Shown: piece by piece, positions 33,869-45,768 of the stretch
Position numbering within the stretch: the stretch's first letter is position 1
Layout of the letters: each line of letters begins with the position of its first letter
Source: Papaver somniferum
Lineage: Eukaryota > Streptophyta > Magnoliopsida > Ranunculales > Papaveraceae
Assembly: GCF_003573695.1 (NCBI RefSeq)
Contig: NC_039363.1
Span: 124,665,302 to 124,729,301 of the forward strand
Length of the DNA: 64,000 bases
Reading direction: 5' to 3'
Notes under the pieces: generated by a model
Told to the model about the DNA's origin: nothing
Seen by the model: the letters and a program-made list of their open reading frames with translations, nothing else
Database searches by the model: none
Translations under genes and position numbers: made by a program

Positions 33869-36800
33869 ATGACAGATCAATCTATTACCAAGGCATACCT
33901 TGCTGACCTAGAAACAAATATCGTCACAAGATTAGAAACCTCTTTGACAGAGAAGATAACAAAATTTGTGACAGAGAAGTTATTAAAAAAATTTGACTCA
34001 CATGAACACTACCTTCTCAAATTGTTGAAACACACAGGATTAGATGAGGAAGGCGTTACAGATTTAATTGATGATACAAAAGAAGAAGAAAAAAAAACAA
34101 AAGATCAAGTAGGTGATGAAACAACAAAAGTTAAAAGTTCTTTTGTTCAGAATTCTTCTATTCCTGAGGAGATTTCACGATTTCTTAAGTTCACAAAACA
34201 ATTTGAGAGTTTTCTTAACAGTCCTTATAAAAAGCCTGCAACTGTGAATCTCAACAGTGATGAAGAAGAGGACAAGATTGAAGGCACTCAAGCACAAAGA
34301 TGGATATATGAGAAAAGATCAAAATATAATATGAATCCTTATGGATCTTTACCAGAGTATAAATTGAAAGTTGATATTCCCAACTTTCACGGTGGTTTAC
34401 AAATAGAAGAATTGTTGGACTGGTTTTATGAAATAGAGTCGTTTTTCAATTTCATGGATGTACCTGATTCTTCTAAGGTTAAATTGGTTGCATATAAACT
34501 AAAAGGTGGAGCTGCAGCTTGGTGGGATAAACTCTGTGATGATCGGCGTAATTCCACAAACCTCCCATACGTACTTGGAAAAGAATGAGAGACTTGTTAA
34601 GAGATAAGTTTTTACCTAGGGATTATATGCAGCAACTTTTCGTTAAACTTCAAAATTGTAGACAAGGAGCTAGATTAGTTAAAGAGTATGTAGCTGAATT
34701 TTACAGTTTAGTTGCACATAACCAACTGAATGAAACTGAAGAACAATTAGTTGAACGTTTTATAGAGGGTTTAAACAGACTTATTCAACAAGGAATGACT
34801 CAATCCGTGTATACTATGGTTGAATCTATTCAATAGGAAATCAAAATAGAGAGGCGTGTGCTTAATACTTCCAGTCAATCATTGCCACGACAGGTTCGTT
34901 ATCAGCATTATTATAAACATGCAAAACCATATAATTCTTATTATGATAACCAAGGTGGCAGGGGATCAACAATCGTTGTTGATCCACAAGACAGAAATTC
35001 TAGTCAAGCTTCTCAGCAGCAACAAACTTCATCTCTTCCTTCAAACAATGCTCCGGTAATGCATATTCCATCTGCTAAGCCACCTCAGGCTACTCAACAA
35101 CGAGATGTTGCTACAACTACTAGAGGTAATAAGTATCAACAACAATTTCCTCCTTTAAATAAACCTTATAATCCTTATTCAAAGTTTCGTGGAGATAGAT
35201 GTAACAAGTGCAACCAAATTGGCCATACTTCTAATGATTGTCGCAAGTTTCATGCTTACATTAATGAAATTCAAGAAGAAACACAGGTACAAGATGCACT
35301 GGGGAGGATGAATTTACTTATCTACAAGAACATGAGACTTATGATGAAGATTTTCTTGGAGTAATTCGACCAGTATTAATCATCGAACCATGTCTTATAC
35401 AAAGACGTCATATTTTCAAGTCTCATTGTCTCATTAAAGAGAAGCTTTGCAACATGATCATTGACAGTGGAAGTACAGAAAACTATGTTTCTGCAAAATT
35501 AGTTGAGAAACTTGGTTTATCTGTTATTCTTCATCTAAAGCCGTATTTAGTTGGTTGGATAAACATCTATTCCACTCAGCAAATCACTCATCAATGTTTA
35601 GTGAATTTTTCTTTCCCTGGATATTCAGATTATGCTTTATGTGATGTTATTAACATGAATGCAGCAAGCTTATTGTTCGGAAGACCATGGAAATATGACA
35701 TTCATGTTGTTCATAACTTCTATGAGAATACTTATACCTTTGTTCATGAAGGATTTACTAAAGTTTTGTGGCCTTTACGATCGTCTACATCACTCAAAGA
35801 ACCATAAGACAAGAAGACCATTGCGTTAATTGCTACCATTGTTCATTCTTTAAAACAAACTCATTATCTGAGTTCTCATGAAATTGCTAAACCTATGATG
35901 GAGATTCCAGACAAGGTACAACCTTTATTATCTTCTTTTGATGACTTATTTCATGCTGAGTTATCCACTACTTTACCTCCACTGCGAGATTTACATTATC
36001 AAATAGATTTTATCCCTGGAGCATCTATTGCTAATCAACCTCATTATAGGTTAAGTCCTAAGGAGCGTGAAATATTACAAGGTCGGGTTGATGACTTATT
36101 ACAAAAGGGTTTAATTCGAATTAGCAAAAGTCTTTGTGCTAGTCCGGCATTTTTAGTAGACAAGAAAGATGGTGGACATCGTATGTGTATAGATTGCAAA
36201 GCTTTAAATAGAGTTACGATACCATAAAGGTTTCCTATACCAGTAATTGATGATATGGTTGATATGCTTTCTAGTGCTAAAGTATTTACAAAGATTGATT
36301 TGCGTAGTAGATATCATCAAATACGTATTCGTGAAGGTGATGACTAGAAGACAACATTCAAGACAAAACAAGGCTTATATGAATGGTTAGTAATGCCTTC
36401 TGGTTTATCTAATGCTCCTAGCATTTTTATGCGTCTCATGAACCAAGTTTTGCAACCTTTTCTTGGAAAATTTGTCATAGCTATTTTGATGACATCCTAA
36501 TCTTTAGCAACAATGAATAAGAACATCTTACACATTTATCTCAAGTTTTTAAGGCACCACAAGATAATGTTTTGTATGTGAATTTAAAGAAGTCCAATTT
36601 CTTTACAAATAAAGTCACTTTCTTAGGCTATGTTGTGTCAGATACTGGTATTTCTGTGGATGATTCTAAGATCAAAGAAATCGTTGATTGGCCTACTCCA
36701 ATATCTATACGTGAAGTGCGCAGTTTTCATGGTTTAGCATCTTTCTATAGAAGATTTGTGAGGAATTTTAGCACTATTGCAGCTGGTTTGACAGATTGTT

Positions 36801-38528
36801 TGAAGTATGATACTTTTGAATGGACTGAAGAAGCAGATAAACGCTTTAGTCTACTCAAAGAAACGTTGTGTAGCGCTCCTGTTCTTGCCATGCCAAATTT
36901 TGATAAACCTTTTGAGAACCACTTTGATGCTTCTGTTGTTGGTATAGGTGTTGTGTTATCTCAAGAAGGACAAACAGTTGCATATTATAGTGAAAAGAAT
37001 TCAGATACAAGGAAGAAGTGGTCTACTTATGAGTTAGAATTAATTGCTTGTTCAAGCTCTTAATAACTAGCATCCTTATCTTTTTCACAGTGAGTTTGTT
37101 GTCAATATTGATAATCAGGATCTTAAGTTTTTGAAAACTTTAGCAAAGGTCAATAGAATGCATGATAGATGGTTATGTACTATTAATCAGTACACATTTT
37201 ATATTAAACATCAGAGTGGAAAACTTAATCAAGTTGATAATGCTTTAAGTAGAAGAGCTCATCTTATTGTTACTGTCAAACATGAGGGTTTAGATTTTAA
37301 TTTCTTAAAAGATATGTATAGTGAAGACAAAGACTTTCAGCATATCTGGGACAAGTGTGGTTCTTCAACAGGCAGTGTTGATGATTTTATCATTCAAGAA
37401 GGATTTCTTTTTAAAGGAAATCGTTTATGTATACCACAATGTTCTGTACGTCTTCATCTGATCCAATAATTACATGGAAGTGACCTTGATGGACATTTTG
37501 GGCGTGATAAAACCATAGCTTTGGTTGAAGAACGTTATTTCTGGCTTTCTCTTAAATGTGACGTTCAAAAGTACGTGCAAAAATGCATGGTTTACCAGCA
37601 GTCTAAAGGGACTATTCAAAACACAGGCTTGTATACTCCACTTCCAATTCCAGATGCTCCTTGAGTGGATATTAACATGGATTTTGTGCTAGGTTTACCA
37701 CGTACTTCCATGGGGAATGATTCTACTATGGTGGTTGTTGATCGTTACTCAAAAATGGCTCACTTCATAGCCTGCAAGCAAACAACAGATGCCTTAATAT
37801 TGCTTACTTATTTTTCAAAGAAGTGGTACGTTTGCATGGAAGTCCTAAGACAATTACTTCTGATCGAGACACCAAGTCTTTGAGCTACTTCTGGGAGTAT
37901 TTCTGGATGTCTTTGGGAACTAAACTTCAGTATAGTACAACTTTTCATCCCCAAACAGATGGAAAAACTGAAATGGTCAATCGTTCTTTAGGAAATCTGA
38001 TTAGAGCCAAGGTTATTGGAGGAAAAGAGAAGCAATGGGACAATCTCCTTAAAAATATGGAATTTGCATATAACACTTCAGTTAATCGATCTACAGGTAA
38101 GACACCTTTTGGGATTGTTTATTCTAAAGTTCCCAATCATATTTTGGATTTGGTAGTGCTTCCAAAACTGCGAAAATCAAATGCTAATGCAGATAACTTT
38201 CTTGAGAAAGCTTCACTCATTCACCAGGAAGTAAAGTCCCAGCTTACAGATTCTAATAACAAGTACAAGGAAGATGCAAATCAACATGAAGACTTAAGAC
38301 TTTTGGTAAAGGGAATTGGTTATGATTCATCTCAGAAAAGAAAGATTTCCCACTGGTACTTATAACAAGACCAAGATGAAGAAATATGGACCATTCAAGA
38401 TTTTGAAGAAAATCAGTGATAATGCATATGTTATTGATCTCCCATCCAATTGGAACATCTCTAATATCTTCAATGTGCAAGAAACTTTTACATTTCATGG
38501 AGAGAATGAAGTTCTTTCAATTCTTTAA
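33869..38528 (+). pseudogene. Ty3/gypsy gag-pol polyprotein, multiply broken
   Basis: Gag starts MTDQSITKAYLADLE at 33869, with an acidic coil region, then a retrotransposon gag core (WWDKL, RDKFLPRDY). A CCHC knuckle CNKCNQIGHTSNDC follows at about 35200-35242. Protease has IDSGSTENYV (35457). RT runs from about 35895 (LVDKKDGGHRMCIDC) to YFDDILIFS (about 36482). RNase H has [16 protein letters not shown] (36914) and ends with NQVDNALSRR. Integrase has an HHCC knuckle whose last Cys is Tyr (KCMVYQQSK), then [17 protein letters not shown] and HPQTDGKTEM as the D-D-E triad. Frame breaks lie at about 34575, 35310, 36475 and 37065, and stops at 34834, 36225, 36344 and 36518 among others. I see no chromodomain at the C-terminus ([18 protein letters not shown]). 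It is inactive. Confidence 0.92.
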
Positions 38529-38548
38529 CTCGAGGACGAGCTTCTTCA

Positions 38549-38559
38549 AGAAGGGGGGA
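38549..38559 (+). other. Polypurine tract of the Ty3 element
   Basis: AGAAGGGGGGA stands directly before the 3' LTR start at 38561, the expected primer site for plus-strand synthesis. Confidence 0.75.
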
Positions 38560-38824
38560 CTGATGTAGTACATCTTTCTCTGTATCAACAATGATTCTTG
38601 ATCCCTTGTTACTGTATCAACTACGATTGTTGATCCTTTGCGTACGTACCAACTATAACAGTTGACCCCATCCGTCTATTTAGTTTACTAGCTTTGCAAA
38701 TTCTTTTCTTTCCTAGTTTGTTTAGATTTCCTTTTTCTTTTTTGTTTAGTCGGTTCTTGTGAACCTATTTAAAGGCTTTGCCTTCTTGTTTTTGAGACAC
38801 ATCTTATTATCAATATCAATCAAT

Positions 38825-38849
38825 ATTATTATTATTATTATTATTATTT
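38825..38849 (+). repeat. (ATT)n microsatellite, left junction of LINE B
   Basis: About eight ATT units follow CAATATCAATCA, the same LTR position at which LINE A inserted in the other LTR. Confidence 0.9.
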
Positions 38850-41800
38850 TATTTTTTTGTTTATGAAAATTATATTAGAATCAATATTTAAATTTTATTC
38901 AATAAAAGAATTTACATGGGGTTGGTTGGGAGCCTAGCAACAAGTTGCGCCCCAACTCCTTTTTGAATAGCTAAACCTATCATATGAAAAAGAAAACTGC
39001 CTATCTTAGAATTAGCATCATAATTGGTTAAGCAATTTCTCAACCGGTTCAAAAAAGAAATAAAATCATCTCCTAATTCACCTAAAGTAGAAAAGGCTAA
39101 AACCCCAAAACTGTAGCCATGAGATGTGCAAGTGTCCAAGTATTTGGCACACTTGCGATGGATAGACGTAGAAATAGCATGTCCCGGAACAAAGCTACGA
39201 AGTCCACCACCTGTGAAGGGCGAAACCCCTGTAACGTCAAGGCAAGTGTCTTGACCGTTCTCCCAGTTGTATACGATAATGTCAGCTGGTTTTAAACCAT
39301 TACCATCCGCCAAAAATCCCAAAGAATCCTCTTTTATAGCAGCTACACCAGCCTTGTTGCATATGTCCATGGCCACATCACGAACCAGATCATGTCTGAA
39401 TTTGGGGCCGACTTCATTGGCACAATGGATGACATGATCACCAAATGCATCCATACTATGACTGCAACATGGGCACACACTATTCTCAGGAAAAAGGGGC
39501 ACGCCAAGACGGTATTGGATTATAGCCCTAAACTGTCTCGGTCCAATAGTTTGATTGATCCCAACAATAGGAATCTCCTTTAAAAAATCCATCGCATGAG
39601 CCATCTTGTTGCTCTGCCAAAGAACTGCATATCTTGCATACATTGCAAACCTGGTAGGTAATTCTCTCTTAACAACATCAAAGTAACGAACTTCCAATGA
39701 TCTCATGGGGTGTGGGGCAATGTATTTGATGCTGAAAGTAGAAGAAGTAAGGCCACAGATTGCATATACCTGTTGAGGGCTGACGTAAACTGATGGCTGG
39801 GAGCAGAAATGTCTGTAGAATGTAAGATAGTACCTTGTAAGCTCTGAGTTTGGACACAAGACGCAAGATAGCAATACTGACTTGTATCTGTCATGGTGTA
39901 AACTCCCAATCCGCCATACTTAATGGGTAGTGTAGCTAGCCGTCGTTGAAGAGGACCGAACCCAGGACCATCCCCTGTGACTAAATATTGTACTGAAACA
40001 AGTGGTGATCAAAGCGATTGGCAGCAGCATGTAGGACTCGAGGGTCAGTGGTGCGCATGGTAAAGTAGAGTTTGGACAAACCAGTACAGTTGCGTAGAAG
40101 TAAAAGCTTAGATTGCGGATCTTGTAACTTCCTCACAGAGTCCATAAGTTGTATGTTTTATTGACTCTGGACATTACCAAATCACTGCAATAGTGAGTAT
40201 CCGGGCTAACAGGTCCACCAAGTAACTTAACACCTCCCTTGGCTCTTCCAATATTACTCGAAAACACCCCATCTATAAAACTCCTAGGGTCTGACAAAGG
40301 CCAAAATACCTCAGATTTATTGATGTTCAAAAACAAACCCCTGGCACCACCATCATTTTATATTATACTGAGTGCCTTAGAAACCTCCATTATGTCCCCA
40401 ATTACAGTAGCATCATCAAGGTACCAGGCATGTAAGTCCAGAGAGCATTGATAAGCAATTTTACAGACAAGAGGATGTAATGTTAAAGCAAAAAGCAGAG
40501 GACCAAGGGGGTCCCCTTGCTGAACCCCTTTAGCAGAAGATAAAATAGAATCACTGTAATACAGTCTTGCTGGTTTAGCATAACAGAACTCAACCCATTT
40601 TGATATACTGGGGCATTTACTCTTCACTTCTCTAATAAGGCATGTCCTATTAACTAAGTTGAAGGCATTCTTAAAATCTACAAGTAACATAGTTAGGTTA
40701 GATTGAGTACCTTTCAATTCAATAAGTCTGTTTGCTGAATGCATTATTCCTTCTCCTCCACATTGGATACATACTCCAAACTGGTGGTTACCCAGGTATG
40801 CATTCATGTCCTGGCTCACTGAACTTGATGCAAGCTTAGAGCACAAACGTCTCCAGATGGTACCAATTGCAATTGGCTTGATACCCCCATCAGGTTTAAG
40901 AAGTGGTGTAAGAGGAGCACTAGCAATATACTCCCCTAAAACAGAAGGACGTTTACCAGAGAGCCATAAGTTTACAACACCTGAAATTGAATTGAGCAAA
41001 TCTTCAAAAACTGCAGCTGCTGACCCACTTAGAGCATCCAAAAGGTGTTGTTCTCTAAGTCCATCTCTGCCACATGAAGTACCCTTGAGGAAGCTCCGGA
41101 TGGCAGTCAAAATAGCTTTGACATCAACAGACACAGGTGCAACATCAATATTATCTGGAGGTATGATGGGAGGAGGAGCATAAGGGTGTTTCAGTTGAAG
41201 CTTATGTAGTGTGTCAGGATTATATGGTGCCACACCATTAGAAGAGAGGATCCTAATTGCAGCTTTATAGTGCCCATACCTGAGTTTTTTTTTGCAAGCT
41301 TCAATGTCAGGATTTTGCTTCTTCTTGCTAAGTTTCCTACTACTCTGAATCTCCTTGTTAGTCTCCAATAATTGTTGTACCAATGTGATGCATCCATTTG
41401 GATCTCTCCACTTATCCAGGGCCTGGTTGATTGAAGTTGTTTGTAGCCTTCTCCCAGTGCCTGATCTCTCCTCCATAGAGCTCTTTGGTACATAAATATT
41501 GAGAGTGCATGTGGGGAGCAGAAGAAACTGCAACCATGAAGCTAAATCATTAGGTTGGAAAAAAACTTTATCAAGAGAAGCCTTTAAAGTTCTAGAAAAG
41601 TTGAGCCTGCATAATGGTGGAATGTTTGATATAGTAGCAATCTGTTTCTGAAACACCAAGTCCAGCAAATTAACCAAAAGGCACAAAGAATTATCAACAC
41701 TACTTGTAGGTATGTCCAAGTTGGTATTGGTGTCACATGTAGCGGAAGTAGGTTTGTCAACACCATATAAAAGGAAATCAACACTTCTACCGTTAAATGA

Positions 41801-42991
41801 ACCTTTTATAACAATACTACCTCCATGATCACGACACGGTCGTTTCCATGAGTACCAACGCATATAAGGAAAGCATAGCCACATCTGCAGTTGTTTCAAC
41901 AATAGTTCCCAAGACCTGTAAACATAAGCCATGGCATGAATTCTTTCCCTACATATAGAAATACCATTCTCAATAGATAAATGTCTATCCTTTATATGCT
42001 TAAGAATAGAGGTCTTAGCATAACCTCTCCCACTTACACCATCCTGACAATCTTCAAAGTGCTTGTAAGGGCAGTGACATGCTGCATCACCAACAAATTC
42101 ATTGTCATTACATGGAGGTTGCATATAAGGACTTGCAGAAGCCTCTGTCGAAGAAGAATCCAAAGAACCAACTCCTGAATAGTTAGGCATACTTGTTGAT
42201 GGAGTAATACTACCAGATGATGATATGGTTGTCGGCATTTCACAATAGCCACACAAACCAGTTCACAAAAGAGAGAACTAAAAGGGAAATTAGGATTCAA
42301 GGAATGAGAAATTCAGAGTTCAAATTAGGTAAATAAACCTAACCGAAAACTTAAAATACCATTCGTTAAAACACTAATTATAACAAAACCCAAACCTTCA
42401 CACCCCAAAACTTCAAAGTTGCACTACTGAGGATCGATAGCTAGATGATCAGACTTTTCCCTTACAATCAAACCACACAATTACACATAACAGTTCTAAT
42501 TTTAAAATTCCTACACCACTGAACAAGCAAAAATGCTGAAACTACTCACCTTGCACCACAAATGATTGAGAGCTACTTTATTAACTTCTTGCAATCTTGA
42601 ATTTCACTGAAAAACCTCTTCTAATCAAAACGAACATCAAACAAAACAACCCAAGCACAAGAAGAGAATGAAGAAGAAAACCAATAAAACCCCCAAATTT
42701 CTAACAACGAAAGAATCATCTACAATACGTAAAATTCAAGAAACCCTAATAGAACCAACAGAGAAGATAGACAGAAATCGCAATATTCAAACTCTCTCTC
42801 ACTTTTCAGAAAACCCAATCTTCAACCTCTTCTAAGAAAAACGAACATCAAACAAATCAACCCCAGGACAAGAAGAGAAGAAAGAAGAAAACCAACAAAA
42901 CCCCAAAATTTCTAACGACGAAAGAATCCTCTACAAGAATTAAATCCCTAATTCAAAAAGAATTAAAGAACTGCGGAAGGAGAACTAGTTG

Positions 42992-42992
<1 letters not shown>
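38850..42992 (-). mobile_element. RLE-type LINE, copy B, inserted in (ATT)n of the 3' LTR
   Basis: This is a second, clearly diverged relative of LINE A in the same orientation and the same LTR site. The 3' end (38850-38915) is AT-rich and ends in (TAA)n. The 5' end at about 42992 abuts a long (ATT)n tract. The 5' UTR is about 750 bp (42239-42992) and contains two long partial duplications of a CTTCTAATCAAAACGAACATCAAAC-type segment (about 42618-42730 and 42831-42930). The 3' hairpin is GTTGGGGC...GCTCCCAAC. No poly-A and no APE domain are present. Confidence 0.85.
38912..42238 (-). pseudogene. LINE B polyprotein: C2H2 finger, RT (YLDD), CCHC knuckle, restriction-like endonuclease
   Basis: The start MPTTISSSGS (42238) aligns with LINE A MPKTRSSASS. 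The C2H2 finger keeps the same spacing, C-x7-C-x16-H-x4-H (CPYKHFEDC ... KHIKDRH). The RT is open from the start through LLVDFKNAFNLVNR, QGVQQGDPLGPLLFAL and HAWYLDDATVIG, then hits a TAA at 40358-40360, probably a former CAA. Frame breaks follow near 40140, 39990 and 39870. The C-terminus has CPCCSHSMDAFGDHVIHC, FRHDLVRD, IKEDS, KPADIIVYNW and DTCLDVTGVSPF, the same knuckle plus restriction-like endonuclease order as LINE A, and ends KGVGAQLVARLPTNPM. By eye the two copies share roughly two thirds of residues, so they represent separate lineages rather than one duplicated insertion. Confidence 0.84.

Positions 42993-43048
<56 letters not shown>
42993..43048 (+). repeat. (ATT)n microsatellite between LINE B 5' end and SINE tail
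   Basis: About 18 uninterrupted ATT units, the longest such tract in the window. On the minus strand it is the tail of the SINE and the target of LINE B. Confidence 0.92.
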
Positions 43049-43049
<1 letters not shown>

Positions 43050-43370
43050 AATAATATCTATTATAAACTAATAACTCGATAAAGAGTATTACATTAACTA
43101 GTTGGAAGCCTAACAAGCTAAGCTCCAACAACGCACTACTACACGAATTGAACAGGTTGCCGTGCTAACCTACCAGCGAGCCTCATGGGTGACCTAGCCA
43201 AGGGAGCCGAAGCGGGAGAGGGGGCTGAGATTGTGTCACAAGGGGGGCAAGCTAACTCTACCGTCCATGTTAATTCCTTCAATATTACGTCATTGGGGAC
43301 TCGAACCTGGAACCTCCTGGAGCGCATGAAACTTTGGGAAATGGGGATGACCAGCTGAGCTAGGGGCCCG
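43049..43370 (-). mobile_element. tRNA-derived SINE with LINE-like 3' end
   Basis: On the minus strand the head is GGGCCCCTAGCTCAGCTGG (A box, 43364-43351) and the B box is GGTTCGAGTCCCC (43307-43295), with spacing as in tRNA. The body (43290-43130) is unrelated sequence. The 3' part (43130-43049) reads GTTGGAGCTTAGC and then GGCTTCCAACTAG, AATGTAATACTC, ending in ATTATTT(ATA)n. This 3' part parallels the 3' ends of LINE A and LINE B and forms the same hairpin. Its (TAA)n tail merges with the microsatellite. The body is about 320 bp. The SINE uses Pol III promoter elements and must borrow a reverse transcriptase; the RLE LINE is the obvious candidate. Confidence 0.75.
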
Positions 43371-43478
43371 TTCTTGATCCTAGAATCATATTTTACTAAG
43401 TTTCTAACAAAACTTGAACTATCCTCATCCCCAACAACTAGTTCGCTTTCACCCTTATCTGTGCTACATTATAAAAGT

Positions 43479-44646
43479 TGATGAAGCGTCAAAATGAGAT
43501 TATATGAAGATGCTTAATGATTTTCATAAGTATGGATCTTTGGGTTGGAGATTTAAATGCTCTTTTGTCACGTTAATACCTATAAAAGAAGATTTTGGTA
43601 CCCTTGAAGACTTTAGGCCGTTGAGTCTCATAGTAAGTGCTTATAAATTTTTATCCAAAGTGATTGCAGAAAGGTTGAAAACGGACATGCCAAGTCTCAT
43701 TTCGGATTACCAAGGAGCTTTTATAAAGGAGAAACAAAAAAAATTCTTGATGGGTTTCTTCTAGCTAACGATTGTGTAGATAGCGGGCTAAAATCTAAGA
43801 CTCATGGTATTATTTGTAAAATAGACATGGAGAAAGCATTCGATAATGTAAATTAGAATGCTCTTTTTTGGATTTTATGAAGACATGGTTTTGGAGATAG
43901 TTGGATATCTTGGATGAAATGGTGATGTCTTTTACGCATTTGTTAGTTTTAGTTAATGGGGTATATATCTACGGAAAGGTGATTCGCTTTCACCTTACTT
44001 ATTTCTGATAGTAGTTGAAGTTCTTTCCAAGATTATGAATGATGTTTTAGAACGAGGTCAAATCCATGGGTACAAGATAGCTGATACAAACACTATGATT
44101 TCTCATTTACAAGTTGATGACGATACTTTATTGTTCATCGATGCTAATGAGGATGAGGTAACCAGATTTTTCATTATTCTCTCTATTTTTAAATCTCTCA
44201 CTGATATGAAATTGAATTTGGAAAAAAAGTAAAATGATGAGCATGGGTGCTGATAATATTATTAAAGTTCGGCCAAAGAATTAGGTTTTGTAAAATTGAA
44301 AAGCTTCCAATAAAATATTTAGACCTTTTTATTGGAGCTAGCTCAAGAAGTACGTTTGTTTGGGACTCTGTCTTGGAAAGAATGGAAAAAAAGACTTGCT
44401 TATTGGAAAAAGAATTTTCTTATTAAGTTCGGAAGACTAATTTTATAAGAGTTGTCTCACAAGTTTGCTTATATATATCAGTAATTATTTCATCTTCCAG
44501 TTTGTGTCGAGAAGAAAATGATTAGATTGATGCAAAACTTCTTACACGAGCTGTTGAGGGAAAAAAGAAGATGGTGTGGGTAGCTCGGAACAAGGTTTGT
44601 ACTCCGAAAAATGTGGGAGACTAGGTGTGAAAAATCTTAGAACTAC
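43479..44646 (+). pseudogene. L1-type LINE reverse transcriptase fragment
   Basis: Plus-strand pieces read [68 protein letters not shown], then HLQVDDDTLLFIDANEDEV (the catalytic box as VDDDT) and LKSLTDMKLNLEK-like text. This is the RT of a plant L1. Several stops and frameshifts (near 43762, 43855, 43960 and 44232) make it dead. It is cut on the right by LTR C at 44647 and on the left by the Ty3 target duplication. Confidence 0.85.
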
Positions 44647-45676
44647 TGTTAGAGCATTTCTCTGTCGAACTCACAAGTGTTGCTATCTCCAGCTTGTTGT
44701 CAAATTTAGTTGTCAAAACTATATCTTGATTTTTAGTCTACAATTAGTTAAGTCTCGTTTGAGGATAGAAGTGTAGTTGAGAAACGGACATCACGGCAAT
44801 CATCATTGCGTTCTACCGTTTGAAAGTGAAGATCAACCGAAGCTTTTGGAGAATTTCTTCAACAAAAGGTAAGTGAAGACTGAACCACCTATTTCTCAAG
44901 TTATATTTATCTTTCTATCTATGAGACATTATCGCATAGCTAATTAGACTATTATAAGCATATCAAGAATTTAGAGTCAAGTTTATCTTGTAATTAGTTC
45001 TCGAAATATATATGACTAAGCTTAATCATTTGTTCATACTTGATGAATTTCGGTTAAGAATAATTTATTATTCGTAATCTAAATTTTGATTCAAGATTAT
45101 AATTCGAAAATAGTCGGAATAGTGGTATGTGTCCTTGATGTTATTTGGGAATGTTTCGAATTGATCTAGAGATAAATGTAGAACTAATGAAAATCTGGAT
45201 ACATGACAGTATGCATACCAGTTTCACAAACTGGGAAACTGTTATAGGTCCGAAGCCGTAGTACTATGAACCTAGTACACGTACCGGCGTAGATATAGTT
45301 CGGAAACGACTTATGGGTACACACACCTGGTATCCATACTGAAAATGAGGGGGGTCTAACAACCTCACCCAATATTTCGATTAGAAATCTGTATGGACTA
45401 ACTCTAATATACTTTTAAGAGCAATTCCTATGGTAATGTTCAAATACATTTGTTTGTTGAGCCACGTGGATGGTCAAACAGGATTCCCCACTATGGAAAA
45501 CCAGTGAGCGACAGAATAGTAGACGCGCGTCTTCAACAACAACGCTGGCGCTCGACAGACAAGCGGTGGAGTTGTCGTCGATGACGCCAGCGACAGGTCC
45601 ATGAACGCCAACGCTTGAGACACAATCGACAACGACAAGTTTTCCAACGGTCACCGGAACGACTAGTTTCCACTTC

Positions 45677-45684
45677 TATAAATA
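45677..45684 (+). promoter_or_regulatory. TATA box, left inward promoter of the PIF element
   Basis: TATAAATA lies 92 bp before the acidic ORF start at 45769. Confidence 0.6.
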
Positions 45685-45768
45685 GGCTCGAATGTGATCT
45701 CACAAATACACAACAATCTTTCATCCGATCAATCTTTTCTTAATTTCGATTACTCTCAATTTCCAATC

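Larger units (their letters stand above)
29791..43471 (+). mobile_element. Ty3/gypsy LTR retrotransposon, dead, with LINE/SINE insertions in both LTRs
   Basis: The element is bounded by TAAAA target duplications (29786-29790 and 43472-43476). Each LTR starts TGATGTAGTACATC and ends GTGCTACATTA, giving imperfect inverted ends TGATGTAG/CTACATTA. A PBS matching initiator tRNA-Met (TGGTATCA) follows the 5' LTR at 33775 and a purine tract precedes the 3' LTR at 38549. The internal order gag, protease, RT, RNase H, integrase is Ty3/gypsy. Without insertions each LTR would be about 400 bp. Both LTRs are interrupted at the same (ATT)n tract, by RLE-type LINE A on the left and by RLE-type LINE B plus a SINE on the right. 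It sits between the CACTA element and an L1 remnant. Confidence 0.93.
38561..43471 (+). repeat. 3' LTR of the Ty3 element, split by LINE B and a SINE
   Basis: The left part (38561-38849) parallels 29791-30058, and the right part (43371-43471) parallels 33670-33772. The LTR has lost about 20 bp just before TCTTGATCC where the SINE head joins. It differs from the 5' LTR by many substitutions and a short insertion near 38645 (GTACCAACTATAACAG), so the element is old. Confidence 0.88.

Noticed and set aside
30058..42992. The idea that LINE A and LINE B are one insertion duplicated with the LTRs during retrotransposition
   Set aside because: The two LINEs differ at about a third of residues and in 5' UTR and tail, far more than the two LTRs differ, so separate insertions explain the data better.
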